Of a stretch of 64,000 bases of DNA, positions 46,101 through 59,030 are shown one piece after another (within the stretch, counting starts at the first letter, position 1; each line of letters starts with the position of its first letter). This DNA comes from Chamaecyparis obtusa (Eukaryota > Streptophyta > Pinopsida > Cupressales > Cupressaceae), in assembly GCA_027943335.1 (NCBI GenBank), contig BSBK01000871.1, positions 2,043,501 through 2,107,500 of the forward strand. Reading direction: 5' to 3'. A program made the position numbers and the translations under genes. The notes beneath the pieces are model-generated. The model was not told where the DNA came from. It ran no database searches and saw only the letters and a program-made list of their open reading frames with translations.

Positions 46101-47758
46101 TAGTAATATCTATAACTAATAAATGCACATGACCCCAAGATCTATCACCAGGATAAGGATTAACTAGTGGCTTGTAATACCTCTTATTAGCTAATAAATA
46201 CATCTTTACATTTGCACCTATTGTTGATAATGGTATGATATCCTACAAGTGAATCCACTTAATATTTCGTATGCAATTACAAGGTATAGGATGACAAAAA
46301 TGATGTCGCATTCAATTCCCTACAAATTTTAGAAAGTTTGGGCCAACTTAGCGTTATTAATAGTATACCACTACATCATGCAAGAACTTACATCCCATAA
46401 TCTTGTCCTAAATTTTAGAGGACAAATAGATAATCAAAGAAAGATGTTTGGCCTATGAACAATTATACTAGTGCTTAATCCAATGTGAAATAGAGTCATA
46501 ATTCATATCATGGAGAATGAGAACATGCCTCCAAGTCAGAAATAGAACAAATATTGTTCATACATAAGCCCAAAGGTAAAAGGAAACTTGAAAATAAACA
46601 TACATAGTTATCCTTAGCATATCAACAATACCCCACATGCAACAAAGAGAAGACCATTACAATTTAGAGTCTGTAACATATGCTATAATCCTACAACATA
46701 AGGTCTAATCCTCATCATCAAATCAATAAATGTGATGAGTGAAGGTTTACAATTAGGTTCAAATATTGCTTTAAAATATTACAATGTTCCATTGAGATAT
46801 ATTTATTTAAATGTAGAGCCATAGAATAGACCATCCATTTGCTTGATTTAAAAATATGTGCTTCATCACTTGACACTCGAGAATCACTTGAGACACATTG
46901 TAGTTGGGAATATGGTTGATGACCAACCCTTATCATACCTTCTTTCCTTGTATTTATATCATTTTATTTCTAGATCCTTGCTTGTCCCATCATGCTTTGC
47001 AAGATTTGCACACCAATCAATGTAATGAATGCACTACACATCCTCTAATAATCAAATAATTGGTGTATTTGGTGCTAAGTGTCTTGAATTAGCTAGAACA
47101 CCTCTTCCACGTTCAAAGATTGGCATGGTACCTATTTATAGACCTCTTGAAGCTAGGATCTTATTTATAACATTGAGTCACATATATATGCATTTTCAAC
47201 TTCACATATTCTTTAAGTTAGTTATATAGAGTAATTAATTGTATAGGCAATCATTAGGCCTAAATAGTTATAGTGGTTTATCCCTCCATTATGTTATTAA
47301 GAGGAGGTCTATATAAAAGAGGTAAATACCATTGTAAGGATAGTTCAAGAGTATGTTATTAATTTGGGATCTCCTGGAGATATATCATGGAGTAAGTTCC
47401 TCTATAGTGAGTACTATATAATGGTATCCTACCCCAAAGATTTATTCCACTTCTACACACTGACTATTCCAACAGTTTGGTTGACAAATGACTTGTGTTC
47501 TATGTGATCTATATTCTACATTATTTCTACCATTAAATGTATATATATCTTATCAATATATAGAATAATTAGTTGCACATTGCTTTTGGTTACTTTTATA
47601 TAAAAAATCTACTAAGATACATATTATTTTTTTATTAAAAAAATAAATAATTTGTAACACGTTGTCACTTAATTAGTTTTTTGATTTTTCACTCTACAAT
47701 TGAAGTCAAATAACATAATCTTTAATACACTCCCCACTCTTTTGAGTACATCTAATAA
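43140..47758. other. non-coding part of duplication copy 1
   Basis: 4.6 kb with only short frames, the same ones reappearing in copy 2 because of overall similarity. A TATA-like CTATATAAAAG at 47310-47320 on the plus strand, followed by a ccattgtaagg segment, looks like an LTR or repeat promoter. No coding domain was recognised. Confidence 0.4.
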
Positions 47759-48947
47759 GATCATTAGTGCGATGCATATTCCCATATTACAGGGATGGGT
47801 TGTCCTAAAGCAATAACAAGATCATCAAATGACTTGATTAAAAGTAGAAGTAACGAATAACAAGATCATCAAATAACTTGATTTGGTCTCACTTTAGGGA
47901 TGTGGGTGTGCTCTCAAAACAAATGGATCATGTCCCTAATGATGATTATGGGGGATTGGGATCATTAAAGGACCATGGATACTCTATATTGGCACAAAAG
48001 CAGGTATGGAAGACCTGATTTGCCCTAGAGCCCAAGGAACCAAAATGAAGCTAAGATGCAGATTAAGCTACATGGTGCTTATGCTAAGATTGATTTTATC
48101 CAAATAGAGATGATATATGATGAAAATGATTTAGAAAATCTTGAATAAAACTAAGTTCAATCCATTAAGCTACTCTAAGATGATTTAGAAAGCATGAAAT
48201 AGAGTTAATCTATCAAATATGCTAAATGCTAAGATGATCTAGATGTATTTTAGCATGATAACAATGCATGAAGATGAAAGCTAACTAATGGATTGCTCTT
48301 GTAAGAGAGACTATTTATAGGATTTTCCTAAGGGCTCAGGTTACGAAGTGGAGTTAGAGTCAAAGGTAAGGTTTGGGGTATGGTAAGGTTTGACCTTGGG
48401 TTAAGGTTGCTCACACATGTGTGAGCAACACTAGGGAAGTGTGAAAGGGGAACGAGAGTGGAAGAAGAGACATGGGTCTCTTTATGAGGTTGTGAGAAGC
48501 CTTAAATAGTGTGTAATGCTCATTAAGGGAAGAGTTTGACCAAAAGTCAATGAGACTTGGATTAGGCTAAGAAAGGTTAGGAAACACCTTCTAGATAGGT
48601 TTAGGAAAGGTTTAGGGAAGTTTAGGAAAGATTGGAAGGGTTTAGGAAAGGCTAGAAGATTCTAGGGTTTTGAGGCTTTAAATAAATATAAAATTTATTT
48701 AGGGAATGTGACTTTATTTATCAATTAATGATTAATAAATAAGAGGAAAATCACTCAAAATTGATTTAAATGGTTTGGGGAGGGATTCTTTAATTAAATG
48801 TGTCTAATTAAAATAGGAGGAAGGATTAGTGACATAAAAACCAATTAATTAATTAATTAATTAATTAAATAATAAATGATGATGTCATCAGGAGTTTTCA
48901 AAAAATAAAAATACTTTTATTTTCTAAAGGATTTTTAGGTGTCTACA
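47759..48947 (-). mobile_element. fragment of an unrelated LTR (minus strand)
   Basis: On the minus strand the segment begins TGTAGACACCTAAAAATCC at 48947, a classical LTR start, abutting the truncated copia pol. It includes an (AATT)n run (48843-48868) and a cluster of GGTTTAGGAAA-like units (48575-48655). The other LTR end is not clear at 47759, so it is probably truncated by the duplication boundary. Confidence 0.45.
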
Positions 48948-50139
48948 AGTACTATTTTTACCATCAAGAGTAATAGATCCTTTTCTTTAATGAAGCAAAG
49001 AACATTGTTACCGAATCTTACAACACCTCCACCATAGTCCTCAAGCTTCACAAACTTATCTTTATCACCATTCATATGATGTGAGAAACCATTATCAATA
49101 ACCTATTCATCCTTTTTAACAACTCTTGAGACTAATGCCTTTTCTTCATTAGGATTTTCCTCTTTAATAACAATAAATGATATTTCTTCCTCACTAGAAA
49201 CAAACTCATCATCAGTCACACCTTGTTCAACAACATAAAACTTTTATGAACCTTAGATTAACATTTCTTAGATTTATCTCTAATATCCTTGTAATTTTTG
49301 TTCGTATGTCTAGATGCAATATGACCAATCTTATTACAATTGAAACATTTTAAAGGTATTTTTCCTTCATACATACTAGAGCCCTTAAGGTAGTCTTCTT
49401 GCAAACAAGGCTTCAAGTTCATCAATCTTCCATGATCTCTTACCAATCCTTCACACAATGTTTGAATTTCATCTTTGTAGAGATTTATCCTTGGTCACAC
49501 TTTCTTTGACTGTAGTTTCAACATTCAAAAGTTCCTTACTGAGTGTAGTCATCTCATAGGCACAAAATCTTCCAGCAAAGATTCTCTTGAAATAGGTCTT
49601 ATGGTTCTCAATTCTTCAATATAAGCAACCTTCTCACTATAACATGCAGGAAAAGATCTTAGAATCTTGTTAGCAACTTCATTATCTGTCAAGGTTCCTC
49701 TAGCACATCTGATTTCATAGACTAGATCATTCACTCTTTGTAAATAAATTGAGGCAGTCTCTCCTTCACTCATATTCACGTCTTCATATCTAGCTTTTAG
49801 TCACTGCAACTTAGCTTTTTTAACATAAGTATCACCTTCATAAATAGTTTGTAATTTTGTTCATACCTCATATGCAGTCCTCAACCCATAAATGTGTGAA
49901 TATTCTGAATTTGATAAGGTGCTGACTAATGCTTCTCTTGCTAACATGTTCTCCTTGAGTTTCTTTTTCTCATCTATAGTAGCATTTGTTAGGTCATTCA
50001 GAATGGTATAAGGATTCTCGACAACCTGCCAGTATTCATCTCCTGCTCCTATGCATATCAAGTACGTAGTCATTTGATCCTTCCAAATCAGGTAATTATT
50101 TCCATCAAACTTCAGACTCTCTCTTCTTATACTTTCCAT
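48948..50139 (-). pseudogene. copia gag and start of protease (truncated element)
   Basis: Minus strand from ATG 50139 (MESIRRESLKFDGNNYLIWK). The same frame passes through several TGA stops, including one at 49861-49863 (probably former Trp) and one at 49549-49551. Copia gag features are ENMLAREALVSTLSNSEY, RCARGTLTDNEVANKILRS and the knuckle CFNCNKIGHIASRH, whose last Cys is His. Farther down, DNGFSHHMNGDKDKFVKLED is a decayed protease (family DSG...SHHM). Pol is lost where the unrelated LTR fragment begins at 48947. Confidence 0.82.
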
Positions 50140-50182
50140 GACGTACCTCCTTCAAGTGGTCAAGCTTCTTAAAAAAAACTTA

Positions 50183-50194
50183 GCTTTGATACCA
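50183..50194 (-). other. primer-binding site of the truncated copia
   Basis: Minus-strand TGGTATCAAAGC, one base from the tRNA-Met consensus TGGTATCAGAGC, two bases after the LTR end. Confidence 0.8.
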
Positions 50195-50196
50195 AT

Positions 50197-51582
50197 TGTT
50201 AGGCCCAAAAGGAGGAAAAAACAACTAAGAGGGGGGGGGGGGGGGGTGAATTAGTTGTGTGTACCTAATTACATTAATTTGACTGTAGTCACTTATATTT
50301 GAAAGATAAATAATAATGCAAGATCTAAGACACAAAACACAGAACACAAAGATTTGTTCTCAAGGAAACTCGATTAAGGGAAAACCCTAGTAGGATTCAA
50401 ACCCACTAGATAAGTGTACTCTATTAAAAGTACTACCTAGTTAAGAGAAAAATAGAGAACAAAGGATACATTTGCAACCATAGGCTTACAACCCAATTTG
50501 TGGGCTCATTTCCCAGAGCTCACTACTCACAATACAATCTCAGATTTGGCCCTTAGTCGGGCTCACCAATCTAACTTCAATTACTAAGGGGTGGACATAC
50601 AATCCTTACAACCAAAATGAAAAATAGAATCTCCTATGCCAATATAGTTCCAATGAAGTACAAACTCTATCTTAAGTGCAGAACACATATACACAATCCT
50701 TTCTCTCACACACATCAGTTACCAAATGATCTCTCATTTATATCAATTATAAAGAATAATCAACCACTAGGTCAACTAAGACCTAATACAATGAAAGATA
50801 TAAACATTATGCTCAATCCTCAATGCGATCCCAATCAATTTGGATAAGACTTATATAGGACCTAAATATTCATCCTTGAATGCACTATAGCATTACCAAT
50901 GCATCACCAAGAATTGCAACACATTTCTCCATCAAGTTGGCTAGGACCTAAATAAAGAAACACCAACACACTACCAAAGCAGAAAATCCTATCATCACAA
51001 CCAATGCGAACCAATAGAAAAATCATCACATGATCCAAAAAAACCAACAAGTAACATGAATACCATCCAACAACTTTGCATCATCTCCAATATGAAATCT
51101 AAAATAATCTTTAATTTAGATCAATAAGAACACTAAAATACCGAACTCAAACATAACAACAGATAGCTTGCTATAATCTGAATCATGAACAACACCAATT
51201 GTGATAACAATGATAAGAGATCATACAATATCCAGATTCAAAATGTTTGAAACATCAAATCCAAGTCATATTTAACCAGATACACAACCACTTTTCATAG
51301 GAACACTGTGACACCAGTGACTATAAACTTGATCACATCTTACTCAAATTGTCAAACCAACCTCTGAGAAACTTTGCAGATGATCTAAAGACATCTTAGG
51401 ATAATACCTCACCATTACATATCAAGATCTTCAATATGGAATATGAACAACTAAAATCCTCCTTACCAAACATCCTGAACACATTGTTTGAGACAACAAC
51501 AAGTATGTTGACATCAATGACAAAACATTAATGTCAGCACACCCAAATTCAAAACTCTGACATGCTCAACAATCTTCCAACA
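50197..51582 (-). mobile_element. complete 5' LTR of the truncated copia
   Basis: Minus strand: TGTTGGAAGATTG at 51582 down to GGGCCTAACA at 50197, 1386 bases, close in size and termini to the copia LTR at 30819-32195. It contains a run of 16 G (50231-50246, C on the element strand), an expanded version of the CACCCCC tract seen near the end of the other copia LTR. Confidence 0.82.
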
Positions 51583-51638
51583 GGGTTTACATGCTTAGTC
51601 TCTTTCAAAAAGGTACCTTTAAGAGAAGGTTTACTACT

Positions 51639-52202
51639 CTATATAGGAGGGATAAAGTTGTCTTCATAGGAAAAATATACCTTAGGAGAGATGAAAGTAT
51701 GATTCATCAATGCTTCATCATTGGAAGTTATGTTGTGTGGATATTAAAAAGGTAGATTATCCTTAAGAAGGGTAATGCCATTCTCTTGCTTCCAAATATT
51801 CTTATGAATAAGATGATCATGAGGAGAGGGACAAACATAACTCATTAAGGCCTCATCTAGAGTAGGAATGTCAAGAAAATGCATAGAAAGTAAGTTATCA
51901 ACATGAGAAATATCCATGCTATCATTCTCTTGCACCAAATTATTTCCATATAGAAGGGACATTGTAGGAGAAAGATCATCATTGTTCTTGAAGGCCTCGT
52001 TCTTAGGAGGGAGATCGTCAAAAGAAGTGTTGATAATCTTGTATTGCATCAAAATATCCTTAGGGGTGGGATAAAGTTTGGGAGGGGGTATAAAATGGAT
52101 GAAATGAAGAAATAAGTTATCATCATATGCATGAAAGGGAACATCTTGAAGATCTTGAAGGAAACTTGAAATTGAAATAACAAATGAAGATAAAAACTCC
52201 AT
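51639..52202 (-). pseudogene. repetitive unknown protein, copy 2 (interrupted)
   Basis: Copy of the 187-codon frame. ATG 52202 opens 152 codons to a TAA at 51744-51746; the remaining C-terminal segment (NDEALMNHTFISPKVYFSYE...) is readable in the same frame to 51639. About 15 of the 152 shared residues differ from copy 1, as many as expected without strong selection at the observed nucleotide divergence. Confidence 0.45.
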
Positions 52203-55200
52203 TGAATCAAATTAAATTGAGATAAATAAAATACAATAGCAATGTAGGAAACATTTTTGTACTTTTTATTATTTTTTCAATATGCAATAGACAAATAAAC
52301 TAGATGTATGAGATAAGGGAAAACAAGATGCAATTATTTTTTATTTTTTTACCAATACATGTATACTAAATGCAAAAATGAAATAATGCAATGAATGTAA
52401 ATGAGATCTAAACACCAAATTAGAAGTGGAAATGTTATAGGTCAAGCTCACAAAAATACACAATATGAAAATGGGATCAATGCAAAGGGATAGATTTTTG
52501 CCCCTTTCCCTATTGCACACTCGAAAAGAATATGTCCCACTAGGCTCAGGTAGGACCTAAGTGCTAAATGGGGCAATGATCCTTCACTAATAATGAGTAT
52601 GGAAAAGTTGGATGAAGGGGAAAATGATATGAATATGTAGAATAATAGGCTAAATAAGAGAATGTGGACAAATTAAGGAAATATAGATTGGCAGGGAACA
52701 CTAGGAAACCTGTAATGACCTAAAATAGAACCGGATAGTAGAACTGACCTATGGTACGAATTTGATCTGAAAATGTAGGGAATAGAATGGCCTAGACATT
52801 TTTCTTTTGGGAACATAATGTTTTTGATATTTTGTTCCTTGTGTTTTGTGTTTTAAAAATTTCATGGGTGCTCCGTTTGATCCCAAACTTCCTAGAATAG
52901 GTTGGACAACTACACCACCTATTCCTGGACACAAATATGGGGAAGAAGGTTGGATAAAGGGGTTTTCCTCATTCAAACCCCTATTTAGAATCAACCTTGA
53001 AATGAAATAAAATAAATAAAAGTGTGTTGTCATATAGTAGAGGCTAGATCTAAAAAATGAAGTATATCATACCTTTTCAATACAAATGGTTCTTTGAATG
53101 TGATCAAATATGCTGATGCAATAGTTATGACTTAACACAAAAAACCAAAAGGAAATCATGAAAGATAAAACCTTATGTAGTGGATGTTGTAATTTACCAC
53201 AATGCTTGATTGAGAGAGAAGAAAGAAGACTTGAATGAAGAAGTATGTGTATCTTTCCTTGATAGAACACTCCTTTTATTGGCCTTCAATGAGGGAAGGA
53301 AGCTAGATCCATGGATAACAACACATTGAATGCTTGATTATAAGTCTAGATCTTAAATAATTGGACTTGATTGTTTGATTTCTTGATGGATCTTTATGTT
53401 GAGTTCTTGAATATTCTTGAGAATTTGCCTATAGCTTGCAAATCATGAACTCCTTATCGATGCTTGATAATGGATATCGAAATAAAGAGAGACATGGTGT
53501 TTATATACCTCTCACAAAATCTCGAGGGTTAAAACTCAAGTAGGCTGATTGTAAATCCAAATACCTCACAAAATAATGAGATAAGGTCTTGGTTTCAATT
53601 TAGAACCAATTATTGGGGAGCACAATGGCTTGGTCATTGTATTTCTAAGAAAATAATGTCCTAGCCATTATGTTCCATATAATAAGAGCGCAAATCAGAC
53701 CCACAGATCCCAGATAAATAGGAGATGCAGGATTACAAGGTACAAGCAATTTTGAGGTTGGGACAAAATATGAAGGCCATAAATGGTAACATAGGTCCTA
53801 GGTGATGAAATGAATTATTGTATTGGGGGAAAATGGAGAAGTGCACTTAGAATTAAGGGATTACCTCGATTTTAAATAAGATTGAAATGATAACAGACCC
53901 ATATTTGAATTTAGATGTCTATTAAGTACCATATGAGGGCCTATTATAGAAAAATACGCTAAGAGAAGTGCTAAATAAATCTTGAAATTGTACACTAATT
54001 GAGTGCTTAAACTTTAGGATGGTACATGTACAACTACTTAAATGTTGAATAAATGTATCATAGTAGTAGTCTAAGTCATGCCCATAAACATCATAAGAAG
54101 GGTTGTACAAATTATCACAAGGGGAAACACAACAATGGACAACTTTATCAACATATTTAGGCATACATGTCATGCTTACATATTAGATCATACTAAAATA
54201 TGATTAAAAATTGGTATTTCCTTCATGAAAGAAGACTAACCTCACCATAGAAGGGGAAAGTATTATGTACCTTAACCTAGTGCTATAGAAACATTTAAAA
54301 AGATGTGTTGTACCACTGAAAAAATCATGTATCAACAAGAAACACTTAAATTCCTTAAATTAGAGTTGCCATCTCATTGCATGAGGAAATCCTTAGAATA
54401 AAATAACAACCAAGTCTAATAATTATTCTATTTTTTTCTTCCACTAGCATAGTCATCAATGAAATTTAACCCCTTAAAGCATCCTCAATAACTTTTATAT
54501 ATAGGAGTTGATGAGGCTCTGACATAACACACACGACAAATGATAAAAATATAAATATCTTCTTCTCCTTTTTGCCAAGGTTTGAAGTAGGAAATCACAT
54601 TTAAAAGGTCCTCAACAACAACATCATTCTATTGCAGAAATTTGTTTAGTTAAAAACTCAATGGAATTAAGTGAAAAAATACTATATAATTTCTTTGATG
54701 TTGGGAAAATGTATAAGAACCAAAATAAGACTATCTTTGACAATGTCAAACTATTTTGTTGGTGTAAGTTGATTTGCCAAAGAATACAAACAAGAAAAAT
54801 CACATAAATGCAATTTAACATTTATCAACAAACATGTTATAAACTTCTTCATAATAAGAGCCAAGTTATTATATCCTCAGTTTTGATACAATTTTTTTGG
54901 GGTCTATAAATTACAAGTCTACAATACTATAGTATTAACATATCCTCAAGGTGAGGTAGTCATCTCCAAGAGAATTGGACATGAGCTCATCAATAAAGCA
55001 TAGATAAATAACATTCTATTTTTGAGAATGGGTACTTTCTTCTTCACTTTGGGATCAATTGAATCTATTAGGGTGTTCCTAGAGGTATCCTTAATTTAGG
55101 ATATTTATCATCTATCAAATGAATGGTGGACTTGGATAAACTAGTAATATCTATAACTAATAAATGCATAACCCCAAGATCTATCGCCGGGATGAGGATT

Positions 55201-56829
55201 AACTAGTGGCTTGTAATACCTCTTATTAGCTAATATTTATACATGTCTTTACATTTGCACCTATTGTTGATAATGGTATGGTATCCTACAAGTGAATCCA
55301 CTTAACATTTCATATGCAATTACAAGGTATATGATGACAAAAGTGATGCCGCATTCAATTCCCTACAAATTTTAGAAAGTTTGGGCCAACTTAGTGTTAT
55401 TAATATTATACCACTAAATCATGCAAGAACCTAGAGCCCATTATCTACTCCTAAATTGTTGAGGACAAAGAGATAATCAAAGAAAGATGTTTGGCTCGTG
55501 AACAATTATACTAGTGCTTAATCCAATGGGAAACAAAGTCATAATTCATATCATGGAGAATGAGAACATGCCTCCAAGTCAGAAATAGAACAAATATTGT
55601 GCATACATAGGCCCAAAGGTAAAAGGAAAGTTGAAAATAAACATACATAGTTATCCTTAGCATATCAACAATACCCCACATGCAACAAAGAGAAGACCAT
55701 TACAATTTAGAGTCTGTAACATATACTATAATCCTACGACATAAGGTTTAATCCTCATCATCAAATCAATAAATGTGATGAGAGAAGGTTTACAATTAGG
55801 TTCAAATATTCCTTTAAAATATTACAATGTTCCATTGAGATATATATTTACTTATATGTAGAGCCATAGAATAGACCGTCCCTTTGCTTGATTTACAAAT
55901 ATGTGCTTCATCACTTACAAAGTTTTACATTCATCACTTGACACTCGAGAATCACTTGAGACACAATTTAGTTGGGAATATGGTTGATGACCAACCCTTA
56001 TCATGTCTTCTTTCCTTGTATTTATATCATTTTATTTCTAGATCCTTGCTCGTCACATGGGGCTTTGCAAGATTTGCACACCGATCAATGTAATGAATGC
56101 ACTACACATCCTCTAATAATCAAATAATTGACGTATTTGGTGCTAAGTGTCTTGAATTAGCTAGAACACCTCTTCCACGTTCAAAGATTGGCATGGTACC
56201 TATTTATAGACCTCTTGAAGCTAGGATCTTATTTATAGCATTGAGTCACATATATATGCATTTTCAACTTCTTCACATATTCTTTAAGTTAGTTATATAG
56301 AGTAATTAATTGTATAGGCAATCATTAGGCCTAAATAGTTGTAGTGGTTTATCCCTCCATTATGTTATTAAGAGGAGGTCTATATAAAAGAGGTAAATAC
56401 CATTGTAAGGATAGTTCAAGAGTATGTTATTAATTTGGGATCTCCTGGAGATATATCATGGAGTAAGTTCCTCTATAATGAGTACTATATAATGGTATCC
56501 TACCCCAAAGATTTATTCCACTTCTACACATTGACTATTCCGACACTTAGGTCCACAAATGACTTGTGTTCTATGTGGTCTATATTCTACATTATTTCTA
56601 GCATTAAATGTATATATATCTTATTAATATATAAACTAATTAGTTGCATATTGCTTTTGGTTACTTTTATATAAAAAATCTACTAAGACGCATATTATTT
56701 TTTTATTAAAAAAGTAAATAATTTGTAACAAATTGTCACTTAATTAGTTTTTTGTTTTTTCACTCTACAATTGAAATCAAATAACATAATCTTTGATACA
56801 CTCCCTACTCTTTTGAATACATCTAATAA
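52203..56829. other. non-coding part of duplication copy 2
   Basis: Same content as 43140-47758, including the TATA-like TATATAAAAG at 56381-56390. No recognisable domains. Confidence 0.4.
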
Positions 56830-57108
56830 ACAAAGATGTATTATAATGAATAAAACTTTGAATAAAACAAATTCCTTTTCTTCATATGTATGAAAAAAGA
56901 TTTAAACTTCGTACCATCTAGATATTTAGAGAGAAAACTTTACCATTAAATCAAATGACTTCCACAAACATTATAATTCTTAAAATAATATTCCATTACA
57001 ATTTGGTTACAATTCCTGAAAGAGAAAAAATAAAATGCAAAGCAATAGAACAATCTAACCCTCGTGAAATCATCCCTAAAACAGTTGTAGAGGGCTAATC
57101 ATCCACCT
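56830..57108. other. 3' flank of the RING-H2 gene
   Basis: 280 bases between the duplication and the RING stop codon; it probably includes the 3' UTR of the minus-strand gene. No other feature. Confidence 0.35.
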
Positions 57109-57540
57109 TTAAATCGGTGGAAGCAACGTACATCTGCAGAAAGGGCAGGTATCCTGATGGCTATCAATCCATTTATACAAGCAATTTCTGTGGAAAATGT
57201 GGCAGCAATTGCAAAGCTCTCGGATTTCGTCATCTCCTTCAAAAGATTTCAAGCAGATCGCGCACACAAAATCCTCAGAAATCTCAATCATTTTCTCTGC
57301 AATATCTCGGAATGTTATGACAGACAAACTCTGCTTAATTATCTCCCCTGAAGAAGAAGAAATTGTAGAGGAAATTTCTGAGAAATCTTGCCACAAATAG
57401 ATCTCTTCTTCCGGTGCGTCGCTCAGCCCAAGAGCAAAAAGAAACGAAGAAAATCCATTCTTTATATACGCCATTGTTGATGCCAAGTAGAGCAGAACTC
57501 TGGGTATTGCGATATTATGGTAATTTACAGGAAATCCCAT
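57109..57540 (-). CDS. RING-H2 E3 ubiquitin ligase, BRH1/XERICO-like
   Basis: An intact single-exon frame of 143 codons from ATG 57540. The N-terminus MGFPVNYHNIAIPRVLLYLA matches the MGFPV...P...L hydrophobic lead of the plant BRH1/XERICO/RHA-type small RING proteins and may act as a membrane anchor. The C-terminal RING-H2 (residues about 93-137) has CAIC, then the CHIFH His pair and CPFC, with W in KWIDSHQDTC at the usual place. All eight zinc ligands are present. A Ser-rich, acidic middle (residues 40-65) is variable. Members transfer ubiquitin to targets in hormone and stress responses; the target here is unknown. At 143 residues it is slightly shorter than typical members (about 160-170). 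It is the only undamaged recognisable host gene in the window. Confidence 0.88.
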   Translation of the reverse strand: MGFPVNYHNIAIPRVLLYLASTMAYIKNGFSSFLFALGLSDAPEEEIYLWQDFSEISSTISSSSGEIIKQSLSVITFRDIAEKMIEISEDFVCAICLKSFEGDDEIRELCNCCHIFHRNCLYKWIDSHQDTCPFCRCTLLPPI

Positions 57541-57656
57541 TACAGAGGAATCCTTCAGAAAGTATGCCGCTTCAAGAATTCAGAGAAATCTGAGATAAAA
57601 TGTAAGAAGATCTGCAATGCTCTGGCTTTTTCTTAGAGACAGATAAGAAACAGCGG

Positions 57657-57668
57657 GTTTTATTCCCC
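57657..57668 (-). promoter_or_regulatory. possible TATA region of the RING-H2 gene
   Basis: Minus-strand GGGGAATAAAAC lies about 120 bases upstream of the start codon, a plausible TATA-like element followed by a CT-rich leader. No other element is identifiable with confidence. Confidence 0.3.
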
Positions 57669-57779
57669 AAACAATGTCAGTACAATGCATATGGATCTAC
57701 AATGCATTTTGATTGTACTTATTAATTAATTAAAAATAGAAAAAAAATTATTTTAATTTTCAATTGATTAATATTGTCA

Positions 57780-59030
57780 AAGGTGTATTGTAGGTGGATG
57801 CTGTTAAGCTCTCAAAATTTTAGCATCTGTTTTTCATCATCTGTACATTTTGTGGTCCAAAAACACAAAAAATTTGTAAAAAAATCAGTGTTTTTTGTGG
57901 GAGCTTAGTGGGGCGCTTTGTAGGTGAAGTTGAGGACTGTATTATTCTTTTTGGTACAATTTAATATTTCTTTATCTTAAATTCCGAGGTAGCATTATTT
58001 GAATATGTGAATTTTTTTTTAAGGTTGATTTGATTCTTTTGTTTATTTTGAGGAATTGTGCATGATATTTGTATGTTGTGATTCATGTCTTATTTTTTAT
58101 ATTTATTCATATTGGTATTTTTTAATTTTTTTCGTTATAGAATAAGATTATAGCAGTTGTTATATCTAATTTTGCACATCTTAAGTTCTTAAAATGGTAC
58201 ATCCTATTTTTACATTTTTTATTTTTTGTTTTTTGTTTTTGTCATCTAAGATATCAAAAGAATGTTGATTTTGGATTCAATTGTGTTTAAGATTTGATGT
58301 AAATTTTTTGAATATCATTGAATCTAGAAATAATATTCTCTTCATTGTTTTGACTTTTGCATAGTAAAAATGAACATTGTGGGATCCCTTCTCAACACAA
58401 GGGTCAAAAAGTGGTCATTTCAAAGTGTCCTGCAAAATATATTCTCTATTGCTCTATTACCATTAGCATTGACAACCAAAAAAATTGTACATATCCTCCA
58501 TTGAACATGCATTATTGATACCAATAAAGTTGCACAATTAATCTAATTTAATTTTTTTTCTAAAATTTGAGTGACTATTGCTCACTAGATAATTTTTTAG
58601 TGGACTTTTAATTAGCTAAGTCCAATAAATAATAAATAAAACATAATCTATAATTAGTACTCTTTCCCTAAATTTAATTATTATATTTATCAAAATGCAC
58701 AATTGATCTATTGGCCTACTTTATTTGCAACTCTTAAATTGACCAAACACAAGTTTGAAAAAAACATCATTGAACTTATCTTCTTATGACATTAAAAAAC
58801 AGGGGCAGCTATGCTCCATCCAAAATGCAAAAAAACAAAAAAAGGTCAAACTTTTTTTATTCCATATTTGCAAAAACACAGTGATTTTTTTACAAATTTT
58901 TTGTGGTTTTCCATCACAAAATATACAGATCATAAAAATTTCACGAAAATCTATTATGTTTTCAATTTTTTGAAATTTGATCAAAGATGCATTTTAGATA
59001 AAGCATAGCGACATCCTTAAAAAAAAACTC
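57780..59030. mobile_element. inverted-repeat pair, possible MITE-like element
   Basis: 57839-57894 and 58873-58932 are inverted copies: both carry, in opposite orientation, ACACAAAAAATTTGTAAAAA / CCACAAAAAATTTGTAAAAA and ATCTGTA(C/T)ATTTTGTG. Similarity continues more weakly outward (GGATG...GCATCT) and inward (GGAGC(T/A)TAG). The interior (57930-58790) is AT-rich with no frame. The ends and TSD are not resolved. It lies about 240 bases upstream of the RING-H2 start codon. Confidence 0.5.

Larger units (their letters stand above)
41338..47758. repeat. 6.4-kb direct duplication, copy 1
   Basis: Co-linear and highly similar to 50401-56829 (offset 9063 at the start, 9071 at the end). Differences are scattered substitutions and small indels, by eye around one in 20 bases. 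The first 1182 bases are part of a minus-strand copia LTR; the remaining 5.2 kb carries an open 187-codon frame and otherwise long non-coding sequence. Both copies stop at the same base (tctaataa), after which flanks differ. Confidence 0.93.
50401..56829. repeat. 6.4-kb direct duplication, copy 2
   Basis: Partner of 41338-47758, in the same orientation. Contains most of the copia LTR (50401-51582) plus the 5.2-kb unknown sequence. It ends 280 bases before the stop codon of the RING-H2 gene. Confidence 0.93.

Noticed and set aside
47029..47229. 66-codon frame conserved in both duplication copies (also 56097-56300)
   Set aside because: Conservation only reflects overall copy similarity; no domain, and the reading frame lies in an LTR-like non-coding context.
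41338..56829. Whole 6.4-kb repeats as giant LTRs of one element
   Set aside because: Their outer edge does not begin with TG, no polypurine tract precedes copy 1, and a normal 1.39-kb copia LTR with TGTTGG/CCTAACA ends next to a PBS explains the retroelement part better.
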